Shown here one piece after another: positions 33,488-45,638 of a DNA stretch of 64,000 bases (the first letter of the stretch is position 1; the number at the start of each line of letters is the position of its first letter). Made by a program: the position numbers and the translations under genes. The stretch is from contig NC_044916.1 in the NCBI RefSeq assembly GCF_003576645.1, positions 9,604,752 to 9,668,751 on the forward strand, given 5' to 3'. The notes under the pieces are model-generated. The model saw only the letters and a list, made by a program, of their open reading frames with translations, had not been told where the DNA came from and searched no databases. The stretch comes from Ipomoea triloba (Eukaryota; Streptophyta; Magnoliopsida; Solanales; Convolvulaceae).

Positions 33488-34089
33488 ATATAAAACAATA
33501 ACTTGTTGGAGAAGAAAAATAAATAAAATATTTATTTAAGGGTAAAAATGTCCATTTAATATATCAGGGAAAAAACCGTCATTTTTAGAATAATTGAGGG
33601 GGCGAATGTAGATACATGAATAATTTAGGGAGAAAAAAATGTTAAAAGCATATACAATTTTAGGAGAAAAGTATCATTTTTCCTAATAATAATAAGACAA
33701 AGTTGTAACTGTGGAATTCTAGTTCCGATCCGAGGGAACCCTAAGAATTGCAATTTCATTGTTGAAGCGAATTGCAATTTCCTCTAACCAAATAATGGAA
33801 TTGTAAGTTTTATGAAATTTTGTATGAATAGAATTGCAATTTCATCCTACTAAATGCTCCATGAAAGTTTATTTTAGGTAATATATTAAAAGTCAAATTC
33901 CAGTACACTAAAAGTAAACATTTAGTATACTACACAGAATGATTGCTTATAATACACAGAACTCATCTCCTTACGAGATGTACAATGCATTGTGCACCCT
34001 AGTCCACGGTATAACGATCCCCCCCCCCCCGCCAGGAGGCAACTATCCAAACAGGCTTGATATCAAGTGTCATGTATAGCCATATGTAT
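33488..34089. other. AT-rich DNA with the end of a family A MITE
   Basis: Near 33990-34020 the sequence CCTAGTCCACGGTATAACGA is a right end of a family A element; its left end was not found, so it is probably truncated. A run of ten or more C follows at 34019-34030. Confidence 0.5.
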
Positions 34090-34772
34090 GCAAATTATAC
34101 CATGGATCACGGTCTATATTGCATTGTGGATGTTGGGTAGAGGCCTGTGAAAGGTTAAGTCCAGCACCCTAACTCTTGAAAATGTGGATAAGGAAATAAA
34201 GTTGCGTCTTCGATATGAGCTATAATTTTTGGTATAATGGTAAGTGATTTATCTAACAAGTGATATCAGAGGCAAGTCAGTCCCAACAAGAATAAGCTGT
34301 GCAGTTAAAGGTGATAAGTGCTTGGGGAAGTGGAGGAATTGCTGGGCGGAGGACGAGGAGCCTCTCGAAAATGTGACGGTATAAGGAAATAAAGTTGCGT
34401 CTTCACTACTAGCTATAACTTTTGGCGTAGTGGTAAGTGATCCTAATAGTGGACCTTGATAAAAAAAATGACATTTAGATTATGTACCTTCAATTAACAT
34501 ATTATGTACTTTCAGTTAACAAATTATGTATCTATAAATAAATTGAATGTACATAATATGTTAAATGCATGTACATAGTATTTTAATTGATGTAGTTGTA
34601 GTAGGTACATAATTTATTAATTGCAGGTACATAATATATTAATTGAACGTACATAATATGTTAATTGTATTAGGTACATAATTTATTAGATGCAAGTAAT
34701 AAATAATATAAATGTCATTCTGGACTAGGTTCCACAATGCAATGTGAACCCTAGTCTATGGTATAACAATTG
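34090..34772. mobile_element. Family A MITE with GTACATAATATGTTAATTG core and an inserted segment
   Basis: Left end GCAAATTATACCATGGATCA, right end TCTATGGTATAACAATTG. The flanks CCATATGTA and CCGTATTTA agree at 7 of 9. The right half is a tandem core of GTACATAAT(A/T)TRTTAATTG words in both orientations. Positions of about 34130-34450 look foreign: they hold two diverged copies of AAGGAAATAAAGTTGCGTCT (34195 and 34385). Confidence 0.6.
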
Positions 34773-35139
34773 CCGTATTTATAGCGTAGTAATGGCACTA
34801 TGGCAATAGTTATATCATGTATCATGTATCAGTTCTACCTTACATTTTTCCTTTTTTTCTATTGTACAAATAAAATTAATGTTCAAAAAATATATCATTA
34901 AAAATTTCAATTGAGATATTTTAAATGACACTCATATTGATTTTTTTAATTATTTAAAAATAAATTTACTAGGGCATAAAGTTATTACTTTAGTAGATAT
35001 ATAAATTTGGAATTTTGGATCAAATAAAAAAGCTTCTACAGGTAAAAAAAAAAAAAAAAAAAAAAAACTGCGCAAAAAATTATAACTGTAGATGCAGTCC
35101 AAATCTACAACCTAGATTGGATATTAATTTAAAAAACGC

Positions 35140-36050
35140 GCGATGGCATGCATATTGGTAATTTTGAGTAAGTAGGTCAGATTGTCTTTTGTATTCGAGT
35201 GCATATTTTTCTTCTTCAAGTGCATATTTCTCTTCTTCGAGTGCATCAGTTTTGTTTTAGACTTAGTTTCTCCTTTGAGTGCACATCTTTGTGTCTTTGA
35301 GTGCAAACATTTGGCCTTCAAGTACATGTTTTCCTTTCTAAGAATGTACAATTAATTTTCTTTTAATTTTCCCTTTTAGTATTTTTTTTCCTCTTGCCTT
35401 CCAGTGATCATCTTTATGCTTTCAAGTGCTCAATTTCATGCCTACAAATGCATGTGTGTCTTACTATTGTGTTAAAAAAATAATAATAATACTTAACAAT
35501 TAACATTCTATTGAACACTTGTTTTCCTTCTAGTGCATGTTTTTAGCTTTCAAGTGCACGTTTTGTAGCCTTCAAGTGCATATTTTCCTTTCTAAGAGTG
35601 CACAATTAATTTCCTTCGAATTTTCCCTTTTAGTGTCGTTTTTGTTTCTCTCTTGCCTTCTAGTGATCCTTTTTATGTCTTCAAGTGCTCAATTTAATGT
35701 CTACAAGTGTATGTGTGTCTTACTATTGTGTTAAAAAAAATACTTAGCATTATATTCAAGTGAACCCTTTTTTTTTTCAGTGCAGATTCTTTGCCTTCAA
35801 GTGCACAATTCTGAGCAGTATTTGTTATATCTTGTGCATTCTTTTCAATAACATATAACTAAATTTCTAATGAAATTTGTGAGATTTACAAACGATTTGT
35901 ATATGTAATTGGTTTAATAACACTTAAGTTGAATAACCTCCCTTTTTGGTACCAAAAATTACATCAATTGCACATCTATTTGCCTTCGAGTATAAATTTT
36001 TTGCCTTCAAGTGCATGATTTTGAGCTTTCAAGTGCACATTTCGTATAGA
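35140..36050. repeat. Degenerate CTTCAAGTGCA repeat region with a ~245-bp duplication
   Basis: Words such as GCCTTCAAGTGCAYATTT and TTTGAGTGCA occur more than fifteen times. A longer stretch starting CCTTTCTAAGARTGYACAAT (about 35332) recurs near 35588 with the same order of motifs, ending CTTACTATTGTGTTAAAAAA. No protein is evident. Confidence 0.75.
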
Positions 36051-36276
36051 ATTTATTTTAAGAGAGTTATTGACATTGTTAACCGCATTTTCGCACTGAA
36101 AGCAACCTGCATACCTAATCCTAAACTTAAATTTGGTTAATAAAGGTTACTATTGTAAGTATATAAATTTACTATTGTACATAGATAAATTCACTATTGT
36201 AATTAAGTAAATTCATTATTATAAGTAAATAGATTCACTATTATTGGTGTCATTTTATATACAACACTATTATTTT

Positions 36277-36279
<3 letters not shown>

Positions 36280-36312
<33 letters not shown>
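36280..36312. repeat. (AT)n microsatellite
   Basis: About fifteen AT units in AT-rich DNA between the CTTCAAGTGCA region and the SINE. Confidence 0.9.
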
Positions 36313-36315
<3 letters not shown>

Positions 36316-36506
36316 GAGATTATCATGCAAATCTTGGTCCACGATATAATTTACCTTACTAATGGATACTAATATCACGAATCAAGGTTTATATAATAAC
36401 TTGAATTCAAGTCTTAATAAAAATGTACTAGGATCGGTATCAAATAATTCCTAAGTTATCTTTAAAATTTTTTAATGAATCTACAAACTCATAAAAGCCA
36501 CTATTG

Positions 36507-36677
36507 GCCAAGGACCTTGTGGTCCAGTGGCATCAAACTCTTCACTGGGAGGTGATGAGTTCGAGTCTCAGTGGAGGCAATACTAACTCTTGTGCTTCAA
36601 TAGGTGCTTCAATAGGTTGAGAAAGTAGTTACGAATAGATACTGCATTCTAATAGAGTTAGTAGTATTAAAAAAAAA
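36507..36677 (+). mobile_element. tRNA-derived SINE, copy 2, with 14-bp target duplication
   Basis: A-box-like GTGGTCCAGTGGCA, B-box-like GAGTTCGAGTCTC, body shared with 8821-8998, and an A-rich tail. Perfect duplication AAAAGCCACTATTG at 36493-36506 and 36678-36691. A small internal duplication of TGCTTCAATAGG is visible near 36592-36616. Confidence 0.88.
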
Positions 36678-36812
36678 AAAAGCCACTATTGTTTTTTTTT
36701 TTTTAATTAAATGAGGAGTTTACTGAAATACAAAGCCATGTACGAAGAGTTCGATGAGACCTAGGCCCCGCACAATGTGAAAGCATAAAAACTTGTAGGT
36801 TTAAAAGGTTAC

Positions 36813-37248
36813 GGGCAAATTATGCTATGGACCCAAGTCTGTTCACAAATTTAGAACTCTATGCTCATAATTTTATAACTCTATATTCACAATTTTAGAT
36901 CTCAATATACAAAATTACATTACTCAATATTCACAATTTTTGAACTCTATATTCACAATTTTGTTATATAGATTCAAAAATTGTGTTATACTGTTGAACA
37001 TAGAGTTTTGATACTGTTGAACATAAAGTTATGAATTGTGAACATAGAGTTATAAAATTGCGAACATAGAGTTATGAAATTGTGAACGTAGAATTATGAA
37101 ATTGTGAATATGAAATTATGAAATTGTGAACAAAAAGTTATGAAACTGTGAACATGGAGTTATGAAATTGTGAACATGGAGTTATGAAACTATGAACATG
37201 GAATTATGAAATTGTGAACATGGACCCGGGTCCACAGCATAACAACTG
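36813..37248. mobile_element. Family A MITE with a large hairpin core
   Basis: Ends GGGCAAATTATGCTATGGAC and, inward from the right, CAGTTGTTATGCTGTGGACC. The flanks AAAGGTTAC (36804-36812) and AAAAGTTAC (37249-37257) agree at 8 of 9. The left arm repeats GAACTCTATATTCACAATTT and the right arm repeats the complement GTGAACATAGAGTTATGAAA about ten times, so one strand could fold into a long imperfect hairpin. Confidence 0.75.
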
Positions 37249-37290
37249 AAAAGTTACTATTATATGCTTATTAAATTATTGATGCAAGTT

Positions 37291-37436
37291 TTTTTTTCCA
37301 AGCGGAGGGGATACGCAGATTAGCTCATGCTAAGAACCAACCTCCCTCGAGGAAATCCAAGAACATCCTCCTCAAGGGACAAAACAACCTCAGGCACAGA
37401 CTGATGAAAAATCAAGAGGCCACAATCACAAGAGAG
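37291..37436 (-). mobile_element. Retroposed 146-bp fragment with 15-bp duplication
   Basis: Read on the minus strand it ends in GCTTGG plus about eight A. It lies between identical 15-mers TTATTGATGCAAGTT (37276-37290 and 37437-37451). This is the mark of LINE-type retroposition of a short RNA. The body is less AT-rich than its host DNA and has no frame I recognise; its source could be a truncated LINE, a SINE or an mRNA end. Confidence 0.75.
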
Positions 37437-37451
37437 TTATTGATGCAAGTT

Positions 37452-39108
37452 GATAAGTCATTATTGCATGTTTATTTTACTATTACTGATTTATAAAGTC
37501 ATTATTACATGTCAAAAATTCAATACTATAAATTCATAAAGTTAATATTGAAAATTCATAGTCATTATTGAAGGTTTATAAGCTCATTATTGAAGGTTCA
37601 TAAAGTTACTACAATGTATTCATCATAAAATTATTGGAACGGTAATATTGAAAACAATGAGAAGTATATTAATATGTATGTAATATTGAAAACAATGAAA
37701 AGTATATTAATATGCATGTCATTTTAAAAAAATTCAACGAAATATTTTTAATGATAATTTTTATACGGAGAATATTGATTCTAGAAATAAAGGAAAATAT
37801 ATTTAAGCGATAATTGATCAATTGATATCATTTTTATGTACCTTCAGTATTGTTTTAATGAATCTCAAATATATAATGGTACAATTTGCTAGGTAGTAAT
37901 ATGAAACTCAGATTCAAATTAATTAATTTATCAAATCTATCTTCTTCTCTTTTTTTTTTTTTTTTTTGAAAACCTATCTTTTTTTTTAGTACTATTGAAG
38001 TTTGAACTTGTGACATCTCATTTAGAAGATTCATAGTTATGCCGCTCCATCACAAAATTTTTGACTCATTAATTCATTAAATCTATCTTGAGTGTGATAA
38101 GTGTAAACTAAACTTGAAAAGATCCAATTAAACATAAATGAGTTGTGCAAGACCAAACATTTTAGTCATTTATATAATCCTTGGTTAAGTCACATATGCC
38201 ATTTAATATTCTTTACTGTAACTGCCTCTATCAACTATTCCCGAATATCTCCCATCTACATTGAGTCATTGAGGATTAACCTTTGCAATGTTGTACTTAA
38301 TTTTAACTGGTTTAGGGAATGATTGATGAAGTCAAATACACAATAACAATCAGATACTAAAATACTCCTCTGTCCCATTTTATATTTTTAATTTAGTTAA
38401 TGAAACTTGACTATAATTATTTTAAATTAAAATTTTCATAATAATAAATTTAGTATTAGTATATACAACTTATATATTTAGAAACTACACTAAAAGTACT
38501 ATTAAAAACAAAAGAAAAATTTAAAAAATTCTAAAAAATAAACAAAAAAAAAAAAGAGTTTGACTAGTAATAATAAACAAGACAGATAAAATGAAACAGA
38601 GAAGGTAACTACTACTGTACAAATCAATCAGGACAAAATTAGAACTCACAAGCACAAATCAATCAGGATAAAATTAAAACTTGTCAGCAGATTCAGGGCA
38701 CCTTTTGCTAGGCTGAAAGTCCATTTCATGATTTCAAATAAATGAATGTTTTCCCTTCTGATTCTACACTATTATTCTATTCCTCTTCACATTTGTGAGC
38801 TCCCTATATTCTTGTGACATAAAGGCGGAATCCACTCCAATCGCCCCTACACTCTGGCCTGACAGGTTGCGGAGGAGTAAATCATGGTGGCTCAACTAAC
38901 CAACAAAAGTTAAACTTTTTTGCTTACTTTGCACAAAGAGCTCCCCTCATTTTGAGAAGTTACTCTGATACTACCGCTGGTGAGACTCGATCATTGGTCT
39001 CTTGTGACAAATTTCATCTCCGAGACCATTTGAGCTGCCTATGCGGGCTAGCTCCCTATATTCTATCTGTGTTTTACCCATCCTCATCAGTATAACCATT
39101 AAAAATCT
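37452..39108. other. Intergenic AT-rich DNA, no gene seen
   Basis: Begins with short repeats of the TTATTGAAGGTTCATAAAGTT kind (37445-37620). A T run ending GAAAAC near 37950-37971 may be another micro-insertion with a short CTATCTT duplication. From about 38700 the sequence could hold the 3' untranslated end of the RUS4-like gene. Confidence 0.45.
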
Positions 39109-42100
39109 TTAGTCAACAAGCAAACTATAGCGAGCCTGTTCTTGTGTGCTCAACAGAATGTTTTTAGAATTCCATCCCGATGATGACATCTGTTCAATCA
39201 GCAACTTCAAATTTACTTCCGCTGATTCCTTCCCATTTTCTATCAAATCTAACCATTCCTCAAGAAATGCATCTGAACGGTTCAAAACGTCCAAATTACT
39301 CTCCCACCTGCCCCAGCAACATAGAAGACCCTTGCGGACATAAAACGCCTATGTTTTAAACAATGAAAAAGTGTTTGTGTTATAGTCATGGTGCATTTTG
39401 AAGAATAAAAAGATTGCCTAAAAAATGCTTCTAAGCTTCTTACATGCAATATAGCCATAATGATTTCTGCAGTGCCTGCTCCTTCCCGCAGGCTAAGAAG
39501 TATACCATACTGTGGTCAACAAAAATCAACTATGAGAAAGCCATTACAAAAATTGATTCTTTTTCTTTTCCTTTTTCCCGTTTTGCAGCCATGCCAGTGA
39601 TTGGTTAATAGCAACAGTTCTCATAGGAACTCTTTTTTGGTTTTTTATAAAGGGGGAATATCGAAATTATTTTGGCAATTACCTGTTCCATGCATCCCCC
39701 TTTGTTAGCAAATCTCTCCAGGCATAAGAAATAGAAATCCCAACTTTTTAAATTTTGAATTGTCATCATTGAAAGCTTTGGCAATTGATTCTTGGCATTT
39801 AAGCAACCAATTCTGACAGGAAAGGGTTTTCTGCCTGATATAAAGCTTAATAAGAAACTGTTTATTATTTCTCAAGCAGAAAATGAGAGCAATAAACCCC
39901 CATTACAGCATTATCCAAAATAAAGCAACAGACACATACCTTTGGCCCAAAATAATTCAATACCTTCCTCTTTGCTCACTTCTGCGGGTGAAGGAACACG
40001 TCCCTGCTCAATCCACAAGCTTACTATAATCTCAAGTCTGTCCTGGAAAAGTACATAGGGAAATCCGGTTTATTCAAAGATTGCAAACTAAGGGTCCCTT
40101 TGGAAACCTAGAAAAGGATTTTTGGAAAATGACTCATTTTATGGAAAACATTTTCATTTTCTGGTGATTGGCTGGAAGTCAGAAAACTGCCTTTTATTTG
40201 GTTCGTTTTCCAAAAAAATAAATATAAATCTATTAAAAAGTCATTTCTTATAAATTAATTATTTTAAATTGATAAATGTAATAATTCCGAATTAAAAATG
40301 AAAACAAAAGGTAAAAAATATAAATTTTTTACTGTTTGGCCTGACTCTAATTTTAATTGGGCTAGCTCGATCCAATCCAAATAGTAACCTGATAGATGGC
40401 CATAACATCTCAGATCTAAGTGAAGCCCAGCGAAATAAAAAAGATAGCATCGTACATATCATTTCATCTAAGCACAAGCTCATATGCTTCAAATATTGTG
40501 AAATATTGTCACAATGTTCCAGCATAAAAATTGAATACCAACCTTAGTCAATGTTTGTAGATGTACATGCTTTAATCCTTGATAAATACCATAAAGATCA
40601 AGTGCTGAGAAGATTGGATATACAAGAAATGGTAGACCTGCTTGCAATCTTACACAGTATATAGCGGTTAGGGATCAACAATACACAAATAAACCTAAAA
40701 AGAAACTTAAAATTGCGATATTACAAAATGATATAAATTGCATAAATTGCCATCCTGCAGGAGCAACATTTTGGCATGAAAGGCAGAATAGCATTAGGTT
40801 AACAGTGCCAAATGAAAGGAAATACTTTTTAATGAAATACAAATTTGATGTGTTAAAAGAAATTGATGTCTGGAAGGGAAAAACCTTGGATTATTACGGC
40901 ACAAGATATTCAAGACAGCAGCAAGCATAAGGCCAAGATTATCAAAGCACACTAGTTGTATCTGAAACATAAAGCAAACATCAGAAAGAATTACTATGAA
41001 TATAGGCTATAGAGGGAAAAAAAACAAAAACCTGCGCTTTTGCTGAAACTTCACCAAGGTTATCGGACACTGCGAAGCTTTTATGCACAGCAGTCTGGTA
41101 AAATTGTGATAAATTACACATCAGCAAAATTCAAGACCTTAGTAATGAGTTGACACGATCAAACAATTTCAAAAACACGTTGTGTGTGTTGGGGTTATAA
41201 TATCTGTGTACGCCTAAACTAATAGTAGCCTAGCCCAAAGATAGTCAGACAAAATACCACTACCTAGGACATGTACCATGCAGAGAAATGGCCAGCTATA
41301 AGGAGATTGTGGGAAATGGAGCCAGCAGTGCCACAGATAGTACTGAACTACTGACAGACAACCTCATCTTCTATCATTGGATAAGGCTAGGCTCCAAATT
41401 ATTCAAAGTGTATAAATAGTGAAATTTTACAATGGGAATGTATGACATCTTTCTCAGTAGTAGTGAAACTCTGTAAAATTCTAGACATGTACACTTGTGA
41501 ACAATTTTAGGCCTTTGCACCATATTATAAATGAAACAGAGCCCTTAGCTGCCATTTGTTACACTGGCTTTTACTTGTCAAACTTACCTGATTACGTAAG
41601 CTAATTCTTATGTGCTAATCCCTATCACCCCCGGTCCAAAACCCAACAATGTGAATTAAAACAAGGAAAACATATTATATAGACTAACACAATCTTTAGA
41701 AGGCTGTATGTAATGCAGATTAATTTTTCTCCTAATCCAAAGAATAAACATGTTGGTATAAAAAAAACACCTAACAATTATTTGATGTCGATATATGAAA
41801 AAATATTTTTATTATATGTAGACACACACACACACATATATAAATTATAAACATGATAAATACATATGTGCGTGTATGCCTATATATGTGTGCTTGAATG
41901 AAGACTTACACCAGTAGCTAAGTAGCATGCCAAGCATATTTGTTTTGCAATGTTGGCGATAGATGCAAGCACCAAAAAGTATTGAGGGCATACAGGAGTT
42001 AGCAATTCAATTCCAATGCTCAAACTGAACAGAACAGATGTTGAGAATCTAACTCTCTGCAGTGGAGAAAAACAGAATTTAGTATCACATAGCCATGATA

Positions 42101-43299
42101 CATTCTTATAATTGTGCTTTGCTTTCATGGCTCCTACTATAAAGGTTTAAGTTCTGTAATTACCATAAAATCTCAAAATGGTTTATACAACACAGTAAAA
42201 TAATTGTTGAAGCACAAAATAAAAATAAAAATTAAAAAAATCCAGGCAATTGATAGTTCTAAATAAGCAAAAAGAAAACATGATGGAAGCAAATGCTATA
42301 CCTTGAGATTGGTATCAAAAGCAGATGCCAGAGTAGCAGTGTAGATGCACCTGCAAAGTCGTCCAAGCCCATCTTTCAAGACCCAATTGAGTGCAGCTGC
42401 AGATGGAAGTGAATGAGAATAGCCAACCCCAATTGCTCGAAACATTGCCTAGATAGAATTCACAAATCAAGAATAGTCATAAGAACCAATTCTCATCAAA
42501 GCTGCAGGACACTTGGGATTTATGATTTATGAAAGCACTTAACATTAAAACAGAAAATCCTAACCATCATATCACATTCCCTGTTATGAAATACACAACC
42601 ATATTTCCGTTCCTTTTCTTATTATACTTAGCCTGATAAGGGCATAGCAAAACTAAATAGTCTATTTTGAAACCACAAAAATCACTGCTAACAAGTAGGT
42701 ATGCACTCAAATTCCCAACTCAACTGCATCATCTAAGCTAAAAATCCAAGAATTTAAACTCTATAACTTCGCGGTACTAATCAAGAATTGAAACAGCTGG
42801 AGTAAAAAGGAGATACCTGCGTAGCGAGAACTTGAAGAGCAGAACTGAAAACTCTATGTACGAACTTCCATTTCACATATTCCAAGTAATTCTCACTAAC
42901 CTCCTTTGGAAGGAAGAAATTCCTTACAGCAGAGCCATACACGCGAACCAATCTTTGAAAACCTTGCTCGAAATTAAGACAGAAGTCCGATAAAGTGAGT
43001 GAGTTTCCGTCAAGAGATACCAATTTGAGCTCATTCCCGTCCCAACAGTACTGGGAGATGCCACTGGGCTGGCGAATTATTACTGGAAGACGCGAAGGAG
43101 CGAACGGGAAGTCTAGATTGAAGTCCTCTTCTTCTCCAAAGCAGCACCCGAAGTTCACAGGGGTCTTGAGAGAATTCGTGGTAGTGAAGGGTTTAAGAGA
43201 GGTTGTGGAGTTAGAGAGGAAGGATAGCTTATGAGATGGGATGTGGGTTTTTTGTGGAATCCATGGGTATCGAGCGTGAATATGTAAGGTGGATTGCAT
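39109..43299 (-). CDS. RUS4: RUS (DUF647) family protein, closest to RUS4
   Basis: Members of the Root UVB Sensitive family; the first 50 or so residues here (Ser/Thr/basic, few acids) look like a plastid transit peptide. Exons on the minus strand: 43299-42817, 42448-42302, 42056-41910, 41094-41032, 40961-40885, 40648-40543, 40042-39940, 39834-39683, 39509-39444, 39348-39109. They join without a frame break to 527 residues. Seen: EYVKWKFVHRVFSSALQVLA, AMFRAIGVG, LNWVLKDGLGRL, then the hydrophobic core VLFSLSIGIELLTPVCPQYF, FAVSDNLGEVSAKAQ and YPIFSALDLYGIYQGLKHV, all typical of DUF647. The family is sure; RUS4 rather than RUS5 rests on remembered wording and length (about 520). Biochemical activity is unknown. 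Intron 3 holds a solo LTR. Confidence 0.88.
40083..40330. mobile_element. Possible hAT-like MITE in RUS4 intron 6
   Basis: Starts AGGGTCCCTTTGGAAACCT, with GGAAAATGACTCATTTT and TTTTATTTGGTTCGTTTTCC words inside the 500-bp intron 40043-40542. The right end is not clear. Confidence 0.35.
41187..41648. mobile_element. Solo LTR in intron 3 of the RUS4-like gene
   Basis: A 462-bp unit starting TGTTGGGG and ending AACCCAACA, with flanks GTGTG (41182-41186) and ATGTG (41649-41653), 4 of 5 alike. A TATA-like GTATAAATAG lies near 41410. More than half of the 815-bp intron 41095-41909 is this element. Confidence 0.75.
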
Positions 43300-43980
43300 T
43301 GAAAGTTGATAGACTGGGAAGAGTGTAAGCTGGAGAAATCTTCTTGAGTTTTGTGTTCAAAAGTTGAGAAGAAGCTTGCTCCACAGAATTTGGTTGAATT
43401 TCGTGTTCTTCCTTTCTTGGAATTTTAATCCCATCATCAACCTACTGATATTACTCTCCTATTCTTCTTTCAGAATGAGAAACAGAGACTCTGTTGGATG
43501 TTTTTCTGTTTTATATTTTTTAAAATTGATTTTGGACTTGTGTTCTAGGGTTGAGTGGAACATATAGACACACGAAAGCTTATGAAAAGGGGTTATCGGG
43601 CCGCAAATTATGCTCCACCTTGCTTTGCGAATCAAACTTATATATTGTATGCACGTTGAATGGTGTATTTTTAATATTGAAAGAATTGTAAACTTTCAGA
43701 ATGTAAATTGTGTTTATAAGTCAAAACACATAACAACGGCCTTAAATTTTAAAAAGAATAAATTGTGTATTTTTAGTATCGAAATTGCATGTAGTATTTG
43801 AAAGGAACTTGTGAATATAAACAAGGTAATCAATTACATATATGTTAACATTGTGTGTTTGTAATATACAAATTGTGAATTTTTAAAAAGTAATTATGAT
43901 TATTTAGTATGTAAATTGTGTAATGGTCCACATTGAAAGGTGGACATAGGTGCACTTCAATTTCTACTTTTTTTTTTTTT
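43300..43980. other. Upstream region of the RUS4-like gene, no other gene
   Basis: Should hold the promoter and leader of the RUS4-like gene. No clear TATA box was chosen. From about 43590 onward it is AT-rich with TTGTGTATTTTTAGTAT-like words. Confidence 0.45.
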
Positions 43981-43985
43981 CAGGG

Positions 43986-44770
43986 AAGTATATGTAGTGT
44001 ATTATTATTATTAGATTAGTAATTTTAATCTATAATTATATTACGAATATGAAAATAAGGAATAATATATTGTATTAAGAATTGTATTACCATATTTTAA
44101 TAAACAATTGTTGTACGAATATGAATTGTCTTACTATATTTTATAATATTACGCAAACATTAATAGTATATGAGTGTTTTTGGCGAAAAGTTAAAATGAT
44201 GGATTTTGTTTTTATTAATAGTATAGATATAGATTAGGTTAGAAATATATGTACTGTATTATTACGATTAGTAATTTTAATATAGAATTGTATTACGAAT
44301 AGGAAATAGGAAAGAATATATTGTATTATGAATTGCATTGCCGTATTTTAGTGTACAATTGTAGTATGAATAGGAATTGTATTATCATGTACTTTACACT
44401 ATTACGCAAACCTGAATAGTATATAAGTGTTTTGTGCGGAAAATTAAAATGGAGGAATTTGTTTTTATTAATAATATAGATAGATTACGTTGCAGGGGAA
44501 TACATATATATGTATATATATATATATATGTACTGTATTATTACGATTAGTAATTTTAATCTAAAATTATATTACGAATAGGAAAGTAAGAAAGAATATA
44601 TTTTATTAAGAATTGTATTACCATATTTTAATGTACAATTGTAGTATGAATATGAATTGTATTACCGTATTTTACAATATTACGCAAACCTTATAGTATA
44701 GGAGTGTTTTAGACGGAGAGTTAACATGGAGAATTTTGTTTTTATTAATTAAATAGTATAGATATAGATT
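43986..44770. repeat. Three tandem ~260-275 bp AT-rich repeats
   Basis: The phrase TACTGTATTATTACGATTAG recurs at 44251 and 44530 with a diverged form at about 43993. Each unit goes on through TTTTAATMTAGAATTGTATTAC and ends near TTTTTATTAATAGTATAGAT. The last motif also appears at about 18245, so this is a dispersed element that has duplicated in tandem. Confidence 0.8.
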
Positions 44771-45326
44771 ATATTCCTGAATGAGAACGATATAATGATT
44801 CACGTGAGGATATGTCTAAATTACTACACTTTCAAAATTAAAAATTTTGTATAATTACAATTATTTCACCACAATTTAAATTGATTTTAATTTAAACACG
44901 TACTATTGATTTTGGATTTTGATAGTTTTTATTAGTCTACCGTACACGCTCGCACATGATGTAACTTGTACACACATACACACAATTGAATATTAGGTAC
45001 CGAATAAGTTATCTTCTATTGTTAACCAAACTTACCACGAGCATTATTTTGCGACTCAAACTTATTTCAAATTAGATTATTAACTATATGAATTTGTCAT
45101 ATATATTAAAATTTGGGAAAGCCAATATTCGGCATTAGTTGATGTGTTGAGTTTCATGCATGTTGTCATGTTGTGTGTATGCATTAATTTATTGTGTTTG
45201 TTTATTAATATTATTTATTAGTTTGAAAATTACCATATATGAAATAAATCTTTTGGGCAAGAAATGAAAATTGATATTATCAAAGTGAAAATAATTCTAA
45301 TATGTAACTAACAAGTTTTCAACAAA

Positions 45327-45408
45327 GTTGATATGTCCGAGTGGTTAAGGAGACAGACTTGAAATCTGTTGGGCTTTGCCTGCGCAGGTTCGAATCCTGC
45401 TGTCGACG
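45327..45408 (+). tRNA. trnS-UGA: tRNA-Ser (anticodon UGA)
   Basis: 82 nt including the discriminator G. Acceptor arms GTTGATA and TGTCGAC pair with two G-U wobbles; D arm TCCGAGTGGTTAAGGA; anticodon arm CAGAC-TTGAAAT-CTG with TGA; a long class II variable arm (TTGGGCTTTGCCTGCGC); T arm AGGTTCGAATCCT. No CCA is encoded and there is no intron, as expected for a nuclear plant gene. The two wobble pairs in the acceptor stem are slightly unusual. It reads UCA codons, with wobble. Confidence 0.93.
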
Positions 45409-45429
45409 CTGGAGGCCTAAGCCATTTAC

Positions 45430-45620
45430 TTGGCTATTGTATAACCATTTTAACAATTTGTGAAAAACAAATTAAATTATGGGCTGAGTCAAATCATTAC
45501 TGCACCTCGTTGAACACTTCTACCCAACTGCAGCTCTTCGCCTACTTTTACTTGGCTATTGTATAACCATTTTAACAATTTGTAAAAAACAAATTAAATT
45601 ATTGGCTGAGTCAAATCAAC
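45430..45620. repeat. ~120-bp tandem duplication next to the tRNA gene
   Basis: The phrase CTTGGCTATTGTATAACCAT through GGCTGAGTCAAATCA occurs at about 45430 and 45551 with few differences. Confidence 0.85.
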
Positions 45621-45638
45621 GTTTACTAAATTTTAAAA

